64,000 nucleotides of DNA from Arthrobacter sp. V1I7 (GCF_030817015.1 NZ_JAUSYS010000001.1:1116001-1180000), one strand, 5' to 3'. Counted from the first letter of the stretch, positions 41,799 to 52,256 are shown. The notes: a model not told the origin generated them from the letters alone. Numbers and translations are program-made.

Positions 41799-42725
41799 TC
41801 ACCGCAGGCGCCGCTCCAGGTCAGCAGGGATGCGCCCGGTGGTGCCGCGGAGGGCGTCTCTGAATCCGGCAGCGGCGGCTTTGAGGAGGCCCGCCCGTCC
41901 GGAGCTGAACGCGAACCGGAGGAGGTGCGCTTTGCATTCCTCGAGCAGGCGCCGCAGCACCCAGCGGGGGTCCTTCAGCAGATAGCGCCGGGTCAGCAGG
42001 GTGCCGTTCCGGGCGATGTAATAGACCCGGCTGGGGGAGTGGTAGTTGTAGGAGATGTCGCGCCCCAGGATCTTCAGCGGCCGGCCGAAGAGCCGTCCGG
42101 GCTGGCGCTGGCCCAGGTCGTGGACCATGTCGCAGCCCGCCCCGACCAGGACCGCGAGGCCCGCGGTGCGCGTGCGCATGGTGAATTCCGAGTCGACGCC
42201 GTCGATGAACAGGTCCTCTTCGAACGGCCCGACATTTTCCACCGTGGAGCGGGGGATCAGGAAGCCGGACTGCATCGGATCGAAGGCATGCACGAACTCG
42301 CCGTGCCTGTGCAGCACCGGGATGGGATGGCCGCTGTAAGAGGCGGCGGTGACGAATCCGACCGCGATTCCGGCCGACGTTGCCCGGGCGAAGCCGGTCA
42401 GGCCGCGCCGGACGTAGTCGTCCGCCGGCTGGGAATCCTGGTCCAGGGTGAGGAAGAAATCGGGATTCCACCGGGACCTTGCGGCCGCGACGCCGGCGTT
42501 CAGGGCGGCGGCGATGCCGGTGTTCTCCGACTGCCGGACGACGGTTGCGCCGGCGTCGGCCAATGCTGCCAGCACCTCTTCGGAGCCGGCCGGGGACCCG
42601 TCGTCGACGACGACGACGTGGGACACCTGCTCGAGGAGGGACCGGACGGTGCCGGCCAGGGACGGGTCCGGCCGGTAGGCGGCGACGACGGCCACGACTG
42701 TCGGGGTGGGGTCATTCAGCGTCAA
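41799..42725 (-). CDS. Family 2 glycosyltransferase, rhamnosyltransferase-like
   Basis: This 308-aa GT-A protein has VAVVAAYRPDPSLAGTV, HVVVVDDGSPAG, NTGIAAALNAGVAAA, TLDQDSQPADDYV and FIDGVDSEFTMRT. It is clearly a paralogue of the enzyme at 37609-38502. It overlaps the flippase gene by 14 bases at its start. Two similar rhamnosyltransferase-like enzymes beside rml genes suggest a glycan with at least two rhamnose linkages; this is inferred. Confidence 0.88.
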   Translation of the reverse strand: MTLNDPTPTVVAVVAAYRPDPSLAGTVRSLLEQVSHVVVVDDGSPAGSEEVLAALADAGATVVRQSENTGIAAALNAGVAAARSRWNPDFFLTLDQDSQPADDYVRRGLTGFARATSAGIAVGFVTAASYSGHPIPVLHRHGEFVHAFDPMQSGFLIPRSTVENVGPFEEDLFIDGVDSEFTMRTRTAGLAVLVGAGCDMVHDLGQRQPGRLFGRPLKILGRDISYNYHSPSRVYYIARNGTLLTRRYLLKDPRWVLRRLLEECKAHLLRFAFSSGRAGLLKAAAAGFRDALRGTTGRIPADLERRLR

Positions 42726-43947
42726 CGGATTCTCTGCTTTCTTTTACGAGCAGCTTCGACCCCGGGATCAGCAGGGTTCCAAAGAGAATGGCCTCGCTGA
42801 GGGCCATGCCCAGGGCTATGCCGGGGGCGTTGCCAGCGGCGCCTGCCCAGATCATGACGGCGATGCCGAAGGCGGCGGAAATGAGGGTCCAGCGCAGCAC
42901 CAGCTTCTGCTGGCCTGCCGGGATCAGCAGGTTGCGGATGAACGGGGTGCTGGCGCTGAGGAAGAGAAAGGCGAGCCCGTAGTAGAAGCACAGCTCGGTG
43001 GTTGCCTGCGCCTTGCCCGCGAACAGGAAACTGCTGACGAACGGTCCGGCCGCGGTCAGGATCGCCGCGCCGAGGACGCCGAGCCCGGCATGGGCCCAGA
43101 TGGCGGCGAGATGACGGCGCCGGCGCCCGGAAACGCCCCGTTCGATCGTCCATCCCTGGAAGGCGTTGCCGAGGGCCACGACGGTGAACAGCCCGAAGCG
43201 GTAGAGCGTGTCCGCCGTCGCCAGGCTCCCGGAGGCTGCCGGCGCGGTGGTGGCCGTGGCAATCGGCGTGGGGGTGGACGCATAGGCGTTGCCCGCAAGG
43301 CTGATGCCCGCGGTCCGGCCCTGCGCCGCAAGCTCCCGGAAGGTTCCGCGCAGGTCCCGGGGCAGCCAGCTGCCGCCGGGGGAAAAGGCCCGGTGGAACA
43401 TCACGAGGGACGCGACGCCGGTGGCCGCCATCAGACCTGTGTAGTACCAAAGCTGGTTGCTGAGCAACAGCAGCGGGACCGCGAGGGCGGTGGCCACAAA
43501 CCGGGGAACGGTGTCGTAGAGGGCGAGCAGCTTCGGCTGCCCCAGGCCGATGCAGAACCAGGCGGGTGACATCCCGGCGATGGCGACGGCCCAGGCCATC
43601 GCGACGGCCTGCCAGCGGAAACCGGGGACGGCAACCAGTGCCGCTACCGCGGCGGCGGCCGGCAGGGTGACGGCAAACAGGACCAGCCGGGTCCGGACGC
43701 TGCGCAGATAGACGGCGGCCCGCTCCCCGGCGCCGGCCGCCCGGGCGACGGCAACGGGCCCGTCCACATTCCAGCCCCACATCAGGACCGTGGCGGCGAA
43801 GGTGCCGATTGCCTGTCCCGAGATCACGCTGGAGATCCCTGCCCCGCCGACGACGTTTGAGACCACGGGGAGGAGCAGGAGGGGCGTGATCAAGGACAGC
43901 AGGGGCAAAACCGTGAACCCGGAAAGTCGAAGCAGTACGGTTTTCAT
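42712..43947 (-). CDS. Polysaccharide flippase, Wzx/MATE-like
   Basis: This 411-aa protein has about 12 hydrophobic spans starting at residue 9 (FTVLPLLSLITPLLLLPVVS), the organisation of the Wzx family that flips lipid-linked oligosaccharide repeat units. It is first in the leftward operon. A Wzx-type flippase next to an ABC (Wzm/Wzt) exporter in one region suggests two separate glycans. No Wzy polymerase was recognised, though one of the large membrane proteins could act as one. Confidence 0.8.
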   Translation of the reverse strand: MKTVLLRLSGFTVLPLLSLITPLLLLPVVSNVVGGAGISSVISGQAIGTFAATVLMWGWNVDGPVAVARAAGAGERAAVYLRSVRTRLVLFAVTLPAAAAVAALVAVPGFRWQAVAMAWAVAIAGMSPAWFCIGLGQPKLLALYDTVPRFVATALAVPLLLLSNQLWYYTGLMAATGVASLVMFHRAFSPGGSWLPRDLRGTFRELAAQGRTAGISLAGNAYASTPTPIATATTAPAASGSLATADTLYRFGLFTVVALGNAFQGWTIERGVSGRRRRHLAAIWAHAGLGVLGAAILTAAGPFVSSFLFAGKAQATTELCFYYGLAFLFLSASTPFIRNLLIPAGQQKLVLRWTLISAAFGIAVMIWAGAAGNAPGIALGMALSEAILFGTLLIPGSKLLVKESRESVDAE

Positions 43948-43985
43948 TCGCGCCGGAATCCTTGGTTCAGTAACATCGTCCCCCG

Positions 43986-43991
43986 ATCCTA
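43986..43991 (-). promoter_or_regulatory. Candidate leftward -10 of the glycosyltransferase operon
   Basis: The minus strand reads TAGGAT, predicting a start near 43979, about 32 bases before the flippase ATG. Confidence 0.4.
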
Positions 43992-44021
43992 CGGGATTCC
44001 CGGGCCCCGACGGGGGTCACC

Positions 44022-44027
44022 TAGGAT
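44022..44027 (+). promoter_or_regulatory. Candidate rightward -10 of the glycosyltransferase gene at 44097
   Basis: TAGGAT on the plus strand mirrors the leftward element 30 bp away, so the two genes may share one control region. Confidence 0.4.
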
Positions 44028-44096
44028 GGTGCAGATGACCTGATCCGCCGCCCGCCGCGGCGGAGCGCACCCGCCGACAACGAGAAACCCGAGGCC

Positions 44097-44858
44097 ATGA
44101 AAGATCAGAACCAGCAGGCCGAAAGCCCGCTCCGGGCCAGCATCTGCATGGCAACGTACAACGGCTCGCAGTACGTCGAGGAGCAGCTCGAATCGATCCT
44201 GGCGCAGCTGGGCCCCGAGGATGAGATCGTGATCGTGGACGACGCATCCACCGATGACACGGTGGCGCGGATCCGGCGCGTGGCCGACCCCAGGATCCGC
44301 CTGATCCGGGCCGGCGCCAACCAGGGCTACGTGCGGTCCTTCGAGCAGGCAGTCCTGGCCAGCCGGGGCGGAGCGATCTTCCTGGCCGACCAGGACGATG
44401 TCTGGGTCGAGGGCCGGCTGGAGGCCATGCTGGCGGCGCTGGAAACCCACGCCGTCGTGGCGAGCAACTTCGATGTGCTCGGCGGCGGCGCACGGCCCGG
44501 GATCCCGCGGCTCCGGGCAGCGGACAGCGGCCGCCACCGGGCCAATCTGTGGGGCATCCTGGTCGGCTACCGCGCCTATTACGGCTGCGGAATGGCCTTC
44601 CGCCGGGAAGTCCTCGGCAGCTTCGCCCCGGTGCCCGGCTATCTCACCGAGTCCCACGACCTGTGGCTTGCCATCCTCGGCAACTCCGCCGGGTCGATCG
44701 CGCATCTGGACCGGTCAACCCTGCTGCGGCGGCTGCATGACACCAACGCCACCCCGCGCGGCTGGCGCTCGCTCCGCGTCATTCTGTCCGCCCGCGTGGT
44801 CCTCCTGCGGCTCATGGCCGAGGCCCGCCGGAGGCTCCGCGCGGCGGCCGGCTCCTGA
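44097..44858 (+). CDS. Family 2 glycosyltransferase
   Basis: This 253-aa GT-A enzyme has ASICMATYNGSQYVEEQL, IVIVDDASTDDT, NQGYVRSFEQAV and the metal site FLADQDDVWVEGRL. It resembles the WcaA/alpha-L-rhamnosyltransferase type group; the ADQDDVW motif is common in O-antigen and capsule loci. Only a weak GAGG precedes ATG 44097. It is divergent from the flippase operon and convergent with the lysozyme gene 37 bases away. Confidence 0.87.
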   Translation: MKDQNQQAESPLRASICMATYNGSQYVEEQLESILAQLGPEDEIVIVDDASTDDTVARIRRVADPRIRLIRAGANQGYVRSFEQAVLASRGGAIFLADQDDVWVEGRLEAMLAALETHAVVASNFDVLGGGARPGIPRLRAADSGRHRANLWGILVGYRAYYGCGMAFRREVLGSFAPVPGYLTESHDLWLAILGNSAGSIAHLDRSTLLRRLHDTNATPRGWRSLRVILSARVVLLRLMAEARRRLRAAAGS

Positions 44859-44895
44859 ATTCCCCCGGGGGCGGGACCGGCAGGTCACCGGCGGA

Positions 44896-46671
44896 TCAGA
44901 AGTAGGAAATATCCACGGTCCGCCTGGCCAGGCTGTTGGTCAGCTGCCAGCTGTTCCCCCGCACGATGCCGACGGTGGTCAGTTTGTCGCCGTTCCAGTC
45001 GCCGGTGACGGGGCGGTCGGTGCCCACGCCGAAGGCGATGAAGTGCGACACGACGGGGGACGTGATGCGGTTGCTGAGCCACCACTCACCATTGCGCCAG
45101 ACGCCGATGCTGGCCCGTCCATTCCCGTCCCAGTCGCCGATGATCGGCGTGTCCGAGGGGATCCCGAAGCCGGTAAACGCGTTGACCACCGGCCGGTCGA
45201 TGTTGTAGCTGACCTGGAAGCTGGAGTTCCGCCAGATGCCGATGCTGTCGCGGCCCGCGCCGTTCCAGTCGCCGACCAGCGGTTTGTCGGAGCCGACGCC
45301 GAAGGCCACGACCTTGCTGATGGCCATGGTGTTGAGGTCATCAACCAGCCACCACATGCCGTTCCGGAAGATGCCGATTCCGGCCCTGCCGTCGCCGTTC
45401 CAGTCGCCGACGACGGGCTGGTCGCCCGGGTTGCCGTAGCCGAAGCAGCGCCGGGGGGCCAGCGGCATCTGGAGGCACCAGAAGCCGTCCTTGAACCAGC
45501 CGGTGTAGGACCTGCCGTCACCGCCCCACTTGCCGGTGAGCAGCGTGGCTCCCGGGATCAGGCCGATCGGATAGTTGTCCGGCGTGGAGGCGAGTTTCCG
45601 CAACTGGTCGATGGAGCCATTGAAGACGTTCTGGTCGCCGGGGAACGTGGCCTTGACCGTCTGGGCGGCATTGGCGTAGTCATTCGCGTACTGCCAGGCC
45701 GTGTACGTTGGCCAGCCGCCGGGTACCAGGGGTGAGCTGGTGTAGTAGGACGCGAGCCAGAGCGGGTTCGTCTGGCTGAATTCGCTGGTGTTGCCCAGGC
45801 AGTCGCGCCAGAAGTAGTAGCTCGTGTAGATCATGGCCTGTTTGTTGGTCATCCGGTAGACGGTCCGGGTGAAGTCCCTGACCCAGGTTGCGAGCTGTCC
45901 GGGCGTCTTCCCGTAGCACCGGTTGAGGCCCGCGTACGGGTTGTCCTCGATGTCCAGGACGGGCGGCATGGTGATGCCGTCGGCCGACCAGCCGCCGCCG
46001 TTGTTGACGAAGTAGGTGGCCTGGGCTGCCCCGCTGGCACCATCCGGCCGGCCGAAATGGTACGCCCCGCGCAGCAGTCCGACGGACGCCGCCCCGGAGT
46101 ATTGCGCTCCGAACTGGGGGCTCCGGTAGCCGGTCCCTTCGGTGGCCTTGATGTAGGCGAAGCGGGCACCGTTGGCCTTGACGCTGGGCCAGTTCACGCT
46201 GCCCTGCCAGGAGCTGACGTCCAGGCCCAGAGGTCGTCCCCGGGTGGCGAAGGGCTGTTCGGAGACCCAGGGCTCGGTGGCCTGCGCCGCGTTCAGCTGT
46301 TCGGTAACGGGCTGGGCCGCCGAGCCGGAAGCCGGGTTGAGCCCTGCCCTGCCCATGCGCGCCTGGCCCTGCTCGGGTGCGGCCTGAGCCGCTGCTGCCT
46401 CCGCCGCCGCAGCCGGTGCGGGGGCGGCCGGCGCCGCTGAAGCAACCGGAACAGGAGCGGCTTCGGTTGGTGCCGGGGTCCGGGCAGGCGTAACGGGCTC
46501 CGGCGTGCCCGGCACGGACTTGGTGGCCGCCGGGTCAGGAGTGCTGACCGCAGCGGCGGGGGATGGGGTGGGTTTGGTGTCCGCGTAGGCGGGATGAGCC
46601 AGGGCCAACGCCAGGACAACAGGAAGGGAGAGAGCCGCCGTGGCGCGCAATCTGGAGGAGGTGGTTAGCAT
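44896..46671 (-). CDS. Secreted GH25 lysozyme with FG-GAP-like repeats
   Basis: This 591-aa exported protein has a signal peptide (about 1-30), a Pro/Ala/Thr linker (30-130) and a GH25 muramidase domain (about 147-350). Catalytic-type acids are D151 (LGLDVSSWQG) and D240-I-E242 (VLDIEDN). Five repeats follow, of the form GDWNGDGRxxIGIWRNGxWW (about 360-590). GH25 cuts peptidoglycan between MurNAc and GlcNAc; the repeats probably bind glycan or calcium. ATG 46671 has GGAG eight bases upstream. The frame is open to 48975 but that part is antisense to rmlB and rmlCD and is not coding. Confidence 0.9.
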   Translation of the reverse strand: MLTTSSRLRATAALSLPVVLALALAHPAYADTKPTPSPAAAVSTPDPAATKSVPGTPEPVTPARTPAPTEAAPVPVASAAPAAPAPAAAAEAAAAQAAPEQGQARMGRAGLNPASGSAAQPVTEQLNAAQATEPWVSEQPFATRGRPLGLDVSSWQGSVNWPSVKANGARFAYIKATEGTGYRSPQFGAQYSGAASVGLLRGAYHFGRPDGASGAAQATYFVNNGGGWSADGITMPPVLDIEDNPYAGLNRCYGKTPGQLATWVRDFTRTVYRMTNKQAMIYTSYYFWRDCLGNTSEFSQTNPLWLASYYTSSPLVPGGWPTYTAWQYANDYANAAQTVKATFPGDQNVFNGSIDQLRKLASTPDNYPIGLIPGATLLTGKWGGDGRSYTGWFKDGFWCLQMPLAPRRCFGYGNPGDQPVVGDWNGDGRAGIGIFRNGMWWLVDDLNTMAISKVVAFGVGSDKPLVGDWNGAGRDSIGIWRNSSFQVSYNIDRPVVNAFTGFGIPSDTPIIGDWDGNGRASIGVWRNGEWWLSNRITSPVVSHFIAFGVGTDRPVTGDWNGDKLTTVGIVRGNSWQLTNSLARRTVDISYF

Positions 46672-46818
46672 CACGATTACTCCGGACGGATCTGGACAGA
46701 GGTCAAGATCACCCCCGTATGTGGGGAAAGAGTACCTAATTGCTTCCAGCGTTACCAGTGTGGCCGGTGTTGCAGGAGGTGTGTCGGACGGCGAATGGGA
46801 CGGTTTTCGCCAGCCCGG

Positions 46819-47829
<1,011 letters not shown>

Positions 47830-47832
47830 ACG

Positions 47833-49242
47833 ATGTCGATCGAGTTCTCGAAAAAGCTCACCGCGCACGAAACCCCCATTCCCGGCGTCGTCCTCTATGA
47901 CCTGCCCGTCCACGGCGACAACCGGGGCTGGTTCAAGGAGAACTGGCAGCGGGAAAAGATGGTGGCGCTCGGCCTGCCGGATTTCCGCCCGGTGCAGAAC
48001 AACATCTCGTTCAACGAAAAGGCCGGGACCACCCGCGGAATCCACGCCGAACCCTGGGACAAATTCATTTCGGTCGCCACCGGACGGATTTTCGGCGCCT
48101 GGGTGGACCTGCGCGAGGGCCCCTCGTTCGGTGCAGTCTTCACCGCCGAGCTGGATCCCAGCCAGGCCATCTTCATTCCCCGGGGCGTGGGCAACGCGTT
48201 CCAGACGCTGGCGGACACCACCGCCTACACCTATCTGGTCAATGACCACTGGTCCGCCGACGCGCAGGGCCAGTACACCTTCCTGAACCTCGCCGACGAG
48301 ACCGCGGCGATCGCCTGGCCGATCCCGCTGGAGCAGGCCGAGCTGTCCGACAAGGACAAGGCGCACCCCCGCCTGGCGGACGTTGTCCCGATGCCGGCTA
48401 AGAAGACCCTGGTGGTCGGCGCGGACGGCCAGCTCGGCAAGGCGCTGCGGAAACTGTACGACGGCGACGCTTCCGTCGAGTTCGCCGGCCGGAGCGGGTT
48501 CGACCTGGCCAGCGAGGATTCCTTCGCCGCGCGGAACTGGAAGAACTACTCGACGGTCATCAATGCGGCGGCCTACACCGCCGTGGACGCGGCGGAGTCG
48601 CCCGAAGGCCGGGCCGCGGCCTGGGCCGTCAACGTCACCGCCGTGGCGCGGCTGGCCCGCACCGCCGTCGAGCACGACCTGACGCTTGTCCACGTCTCGT
48701 CCGACTACGTCTTCGACGGAACCCGCGGCACGCATCCGGAAACCGAACCTGTCGCGCCTCTCGGCGTGTACGGCCAGACCAAGGCGGCGGGCGACGCCGT
48801 CGTCAGCGTTGTTCCCCGGCATTACATCGTGCGGACCAGCTGGGTGATCGGGGAGGGCAACAACTTCGTCCGGACCATGGCTTCGCTTGCGGAACGCGGG
48901 ATCGAACCGTCCGTCGTCGACGACCAGATCGGGCGCCTGACCTTCACGGAGGACATCGCGGCCGCCATCCGCCACCTGCTGGCGACCGGCGCGGAGTACG
49001 GCGTCTACAACCTGAGCAACGACGGCGAGCCGCAGTCCTGGGCGGACATCGCCGCGGACGTCTACGAGCTCTCGGGCAAGCCGCGCGCCGCCGTGACCGG
49101 CGTCAGTACCGAGGAGTACTTCAAGGGCAAGTCCGTCTCACCCCGCCCGCTGAACAGCGGCCTGGACCTGAGCAAGATCAAAGCCACCGGATTTCCTGTT
49201 CCCAGTGCGGCCGAGCGGCTGAACGAGTACTTCGGCTCCTAG
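47833..49242 (+). CDS. RmlC-RmlD fusion: dTDP-4-keto-rhamnose 3,5-epimerase and reductase
   Basis: One 469-aa protein joins an RmlC-like cupin (about 1-185; RGIHAEPWDKF with His71, VDLREGPSFG with Asp92) to an RmlD reductase (about 190-469; NADP motif GADGQLG at 196-202, catalytic Y313-x3-K317). The pair would complete dTDP-L-rhamnose synthesis with rmlA and rmlB. In the cupin, the site where most RmlC enzymes have Tyr reads NDHW (Trp140) by my alignment. Fusion is known in this actinobacterial group. ATG 47833 lies three bases after the rmlB stop. Confidence 0.93.
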   Translation: MSIEFSKKLTAHETPIPGVVLYDLPVHGDNRGWFKENWQREKMVALGLPDFRPVQNNISFNEKAGTTRGIHAEPWDKFISVATGRIFGAWVDLREGPSFGAVFTAELDPSQAIFIPRGVGNAFQTLADTTAYTYLVNDHWSADAQGQYTFLNLADETAAIAWPIPLEQAELSDKDKAHPRLADVVPMPAKKTLVVGADGQLGKALRKLYDGDASVEFAGRSGFDLASEDSFAARNWKNYSTVINAAAYTAVDAAESPEGRAAAWAVNVTAVARLARTAVEHDLTLVHVSSDYVFDGTRGTHPETEPVAPLGVYGQTKAAGDAVVSVVPRHYIVRTSWVIGEGNNFVRTMASLAERGIEPSVVDDQIGRLTFTEDIAAAIRHLLATGAEYGVYNLSNDGEPQSWADIAADVYELSGKPRAAVTGVSTEEYFKGKSVSPRPLNSGLDLSKIKATGFPVPSAAERLNEYFGS

Positions 49243-49271
49243 CGGGCCCGCGGTCCTCGAAGCAGGCGCTC

Positions 49272-49319
49272 AAAAAAGCAGTCCGGCCCACCGCACGCGG
49301 TGGACCGGACTGCTTTTTT
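49272..49319. terminator. Bidirectional terminator after the rmlCD gene
   Basis: Arms 49272-49292 and 49299-49319 pair with one mismatch and carry A6 on the left and T6 on the right. It can stop both the rightward rml operon and the leftward DUF2142 transcript. Confidence 0.9.
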
Positions 49320-49370
49320 GTGTCTCTTTTGTTCCCTCAGGGCCAACGGCTGTGATTTGGCGGGGGCCGT

Positions 49371-51047
49371 TCAGCTCCGGAGCGCCCGGGACGGGCGGAA
49401 GCGCGGACGGCGGAACCGCGACAATACTGCCGGGACCCGGACGAACGTCCGGCCGGGATAGAGGTAGCCGAAGAGCATGACGGCCGCGACGATCACCGCG
49501 GCGGCGTAGGCCAGGGTCAGGACCTCCCAGCTTCCCGGCGGCTGCCAGCCGGGAACGGTGATCATGGTCTGCCAGTTGCCGGCATCGGGAATGCCGACCA
49601 CATAACGGCGGAGGACGTAGAGGAAGCCGTACACGTGGGCCACGATGGCGGCCACCAGCAGAAGCCGTGCCAGCGACTCCGAGGACCGGCCCCGCGGGAA
49701 GCGCCGGAACCGGAAACACATGCCGGCGGCGATGACGGCGATCAGGAACAGCGGCATGCTGTAGCGGCCCTGCCAGATGAAGCCGACGCTGGACACCAGG
49801 GCCGCCTGCATGACGGCGGGAACCAGGACCAGCATGGCGACGGCGGCCAGGAACGCCATCTGTAGGCGCCAATGACGGACCAGGAAGACCAGCAGCAGGA
49901 CCAGGACCAGCAGCATGCTCCAGAACATGTAGACGGCCTGGGGGAGGGCTGACTCGAGCCAGCCCATCACGCCGATGTATTGGGCCACGTAGTCGAAGCT
50001 GCGGTCCAGCATGGTCAGGAAGGCGTTGTAGGGGCGGATTTCGCCCGTCGCGTTGGAGATGCCCGTCGGCGCCTCTCCGGCCGAAGGCGGCGCGTTGAGC
50101 ATGAGCACGTTCCAGACCAGGCCCAGGGCCACGCCCACCGCAGCCAGTGCAATCGCGAGGACCACTGCCTTGTTGCGGAACAGCGCGGTGAAGTCATTCC
50201 AGCGGTAACAGAGGCCCGCGACGATGAAGGCGCAGAGCAGCCAGACGAGGGAGACGCTGCGGGTATTGGCCAGCGCCGCGCAGGAGACCGCCACCGCAAT
50301 GACAGCGGGCCGGACCACCCTGAGCTGGCCGGAGTTCTCCAGCACCACGAGGAACCCGCAGAACGCGGCCATGGTGGCCGCGACTTCCAGCGAGTTGGGG
50401 TTGATGCCGCTGGAGAGGAAGAAGACCATGGGGGTCATCGCCACTGCGGCGGCGGCAATCGGCCACTTGGGGTGCCGCAGGCGGCTCAGGGCGGTAAAGC
50501 CGGCCGCGTAGAACGCCGCCGAAATGAGTGCGCTGAAGATCCGCATCGCAAAGATCGCCGGCGCGCCGGACATGACAAGGCTGGGGAACCCGACGATCCA
50601 GTAGTACATGGGGTTGTAGAGTCCGGCGGAGGTCACTCCGAGGGTCAGGTAGTTGTCATCGGCGGCGACGTCCGGGGCGCACTCGGCGGTTTTCTCGCGC
50701 TGGAAGGTGAAACAGGTCTGCGCCTGCAGGTTGGCGATGTAGGAGGGCACCTGGACGTGCACCCCGTGGCCGAACGAGGTTCCCGGAGCCGGCAGGATCT
50801 GTCCCCTCGCCACGGCTGCGGCCTTGACCGTGTGGACGGGTTCGTCGGGGTAGGCCATGAGGGGCGTGGCGAGGGACCAGAGCACCGTGACGGCCGAGAG
50901 CAGGAGGAAGATCCGGCCGAAGATGCCCGCGGCGGAACGCGTGCGCTGCGTCTGGTCGGCGGGGGATCCCGGAATGATCCGTGTCATGGCGGCCTTTCGT
51001 TGCGCTGCTGCCGGCCGGCGTCCGAACAGCCTGGTCTGGCGGCTCAT
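49371..51047 (-). CDS. DUF2142 family polytopic membrane protein, GT-C-like
   Basis: This 558-aa protein has about 11-12 spans and a first extracytoplasmic loop with the PDEPVH motif (about residue 67-72) typical of DUF2142, a GT-C-like group often found in surface-polysaccharide loci. It may transfer sugars from polyprenyl phosphate outside the cell. Its start overlaps the stop of the PstS-like gene (ATGA), which ties the two together. An ATG at codon 21 is an alternative start and would remove a basic leader. Confidence 0.83.
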   Translation of the reverse strand: MSRQTRLFGRRPAAAQRKAAMTRIIPGSPADQTQRTRSAAGIFGRIFLLLSAVTVLWSLATPLMAYPDEPVHTVKAAAVARGQILPAPGTSFGHGVHVQVPSYIANLQAQTCFTFQREKTAECAPDVAADDNYLTLGVTSAGLYNPMYYWIVGFPSLVMSGAPAIFAMRIFSALISAAFYAAGFTALSRLRHPKWPIAAAAVAMTPMVFFLSSGINPNSLEVAATMAAFCGFLVVLENSGQLRVVRPAVIAVAVSCAALANTRSVSLVWLLCAFIVAGLCYRWNDFTALFRNKAVVLAIALAAVGVALGLVWNVLMLNAPPSAGEAPTGISNATGEIRPYNAFLTMLDRSFDYVAQYIGVMGWLESALPQAVYMFWSMLLVLVLLLVFLVRHWRLQMAFLAAVAMLVLVPAVMQAALVSSVGFIWQGRYSMPLFLIAVIAAGMCFRFRRFPRGRSSESLARLLLVAAIVAHVYGFLYVLRRYVVGIPDAGNWQTMITVPGWQPPGSWEVLTLAYAAAVIVAAVMLFGYLYPGRTFVRVPAVLSRFRRPRFRPSRALRS

Positions 51048-52099
51048 CGGGCCGCCGTGATTTCTGCGATCCGGCGCCTGGATTGCTCCAATGCGTCCTT
51101 GCCTGGGGTCGAGACCCCGGCGAAGTAGCTCGAGTTCCCCTGGCCGCCGTCGCCGAGGACGAATTCGCCCCAGGAGCGGACGAGCCGGGCCAGCGGCTCG
51201 TTCTGGTATTCGCTGCAGAAGGCCTGGTACGTCACGGTGGTGAGGCCGTAGCCTGGTGCCGGCGCCTCCGGGGTGGTGAACACCACGCTTCCCCCGGGGC
51301 CGGTGGCCGTGGAGCCGGCTGCAATGGACAGGCCCAGGGTGTCTTCGTTGATCCGGACGAAGCCCCGGCCGAAGTCCAGCAGGGCCGTGTCGAAGCGGGT
51401 CCCGATGGCGGCCTTGTCCATGAAGGCGATCGAGCCGGCGGTGTCGTCGACCTCATTGCCGAGGTCGGTGTAGCGGGGGACCTCTTCGCCGGCGGTCGAC
51501 TCGGGCCAGGTGTTCCCGGCGTCTTCCCAGCCGCCGCGCTGGAGGTAGGCCGTGGTGGCGGCGGTCAGCGCCGACTTTTCGGCGGCCCGGAGCGGAACGA
51601 TTTCCGTGTCCGGCAGGTCGGCCTCCGGGTTGAGGCGTTCGATCTCGGCGTCGTCCCAGGCGGTGATGTCGCCGGAGTAGATGGCGGCGAGGACGTCGGG
51701 GGAGAGCTTGAGGTTCTTGACCAAGGGCAGGTTGAAGGCGACGCCGACCGGCACGACGGCGACGGGCACCGAGAAGGCTCCGTCGGGGCCGCAGGACTGC
51801 CTGGCCGCCTCGGCGTCGGCGGCGCTCAGCGGACCGTCGACGGCAGCAAAGTGCGCCTGCCCGGCCTGGAGGGCCTTGATGCCGACGCTGGCGCCGTCCG
51901 GCGAGAAGCTCAGGGAGGTGTCCGGGAAGTCCTTGACCCAGCCGTTGCGCCAGGCGGCGATGGCCGCGCTCTGGATCCCGGTCCCGACGGCTGTGATGGA
52001 GCCACGGATCTGGCTTCCGTCCGAGGCCGGGGAGCAGGCCACCAGTACTGCTGAGGCTGCGGCGAGCGCTGCCAGGGACCTGATGCCGCGGTGTTTCAA
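51044..52099 (-). CDS. PstS-like substrate-binding lipoprotein, orphan
   Basis: This 351-aa lipoprotein has a signal with lipobox LVAC (Cys22) and a type II periplasmic-binding fold like PstS, with FAAVDGPLS (compare ASDAPLS), PVAVVPVGVAFNLP and IYSGDITAWDD, which is the PstS hinge motif. The usual phosphate loop SGAG reads SPDGASVG, so ligand binding may differ. No pstC, pstA or pstB is nearby. TTG 52099 with AAAGG upstream is chosen because it gives a proper signal peptide; the longer frame does not. It overlaps and probably couples to DUF2142. Confidence 0.75.
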   Translation of the reverse strand: MKHRGIRSLAALAAASAVLVACSPASDGSQIRGSITAVGTGIQSAAIAAWRNGWVKDFPDTSLSFSPDGASVGIKALQAGQAHFAAVDGPLSAADAEAARQSCGPDGAFSVPVAVVPVGVAFNLPLVKNLKLSPDVLAAIYSGDITAWDDAEIERLNPEADLPDTEIVPLRAAEKSALTAATTAYLQRGGWEDAGNTWPESTAGEEVPRYTDLGNEVDDTAGSIAFMDKAAIGTRFDTALLDFGRGFVRINEDTLGLSIAAGSTATGPGGSVVFTTPEAPAPGYGLTTVTYQAFCSEYQNEPLARLVRSWGEFVLGDGGQGNSSYFAGVSTPGKDALEQSRRRIAEITAAR

Positions 52100-52256
52100 T
52101 GAAAAAAGCCTTTCGGTCGCGGCGTCCGCCCTACTCGGCGACGCCAGCACACGGCGGACCCCCGATCCGCCACAGATAAGACTACTTGGAATTGCCAAAG
52201 CGCCGTTCTGCGACAAACCGGGTCCCCATGAGTTTTCCACACAGCATGCTGCAACC

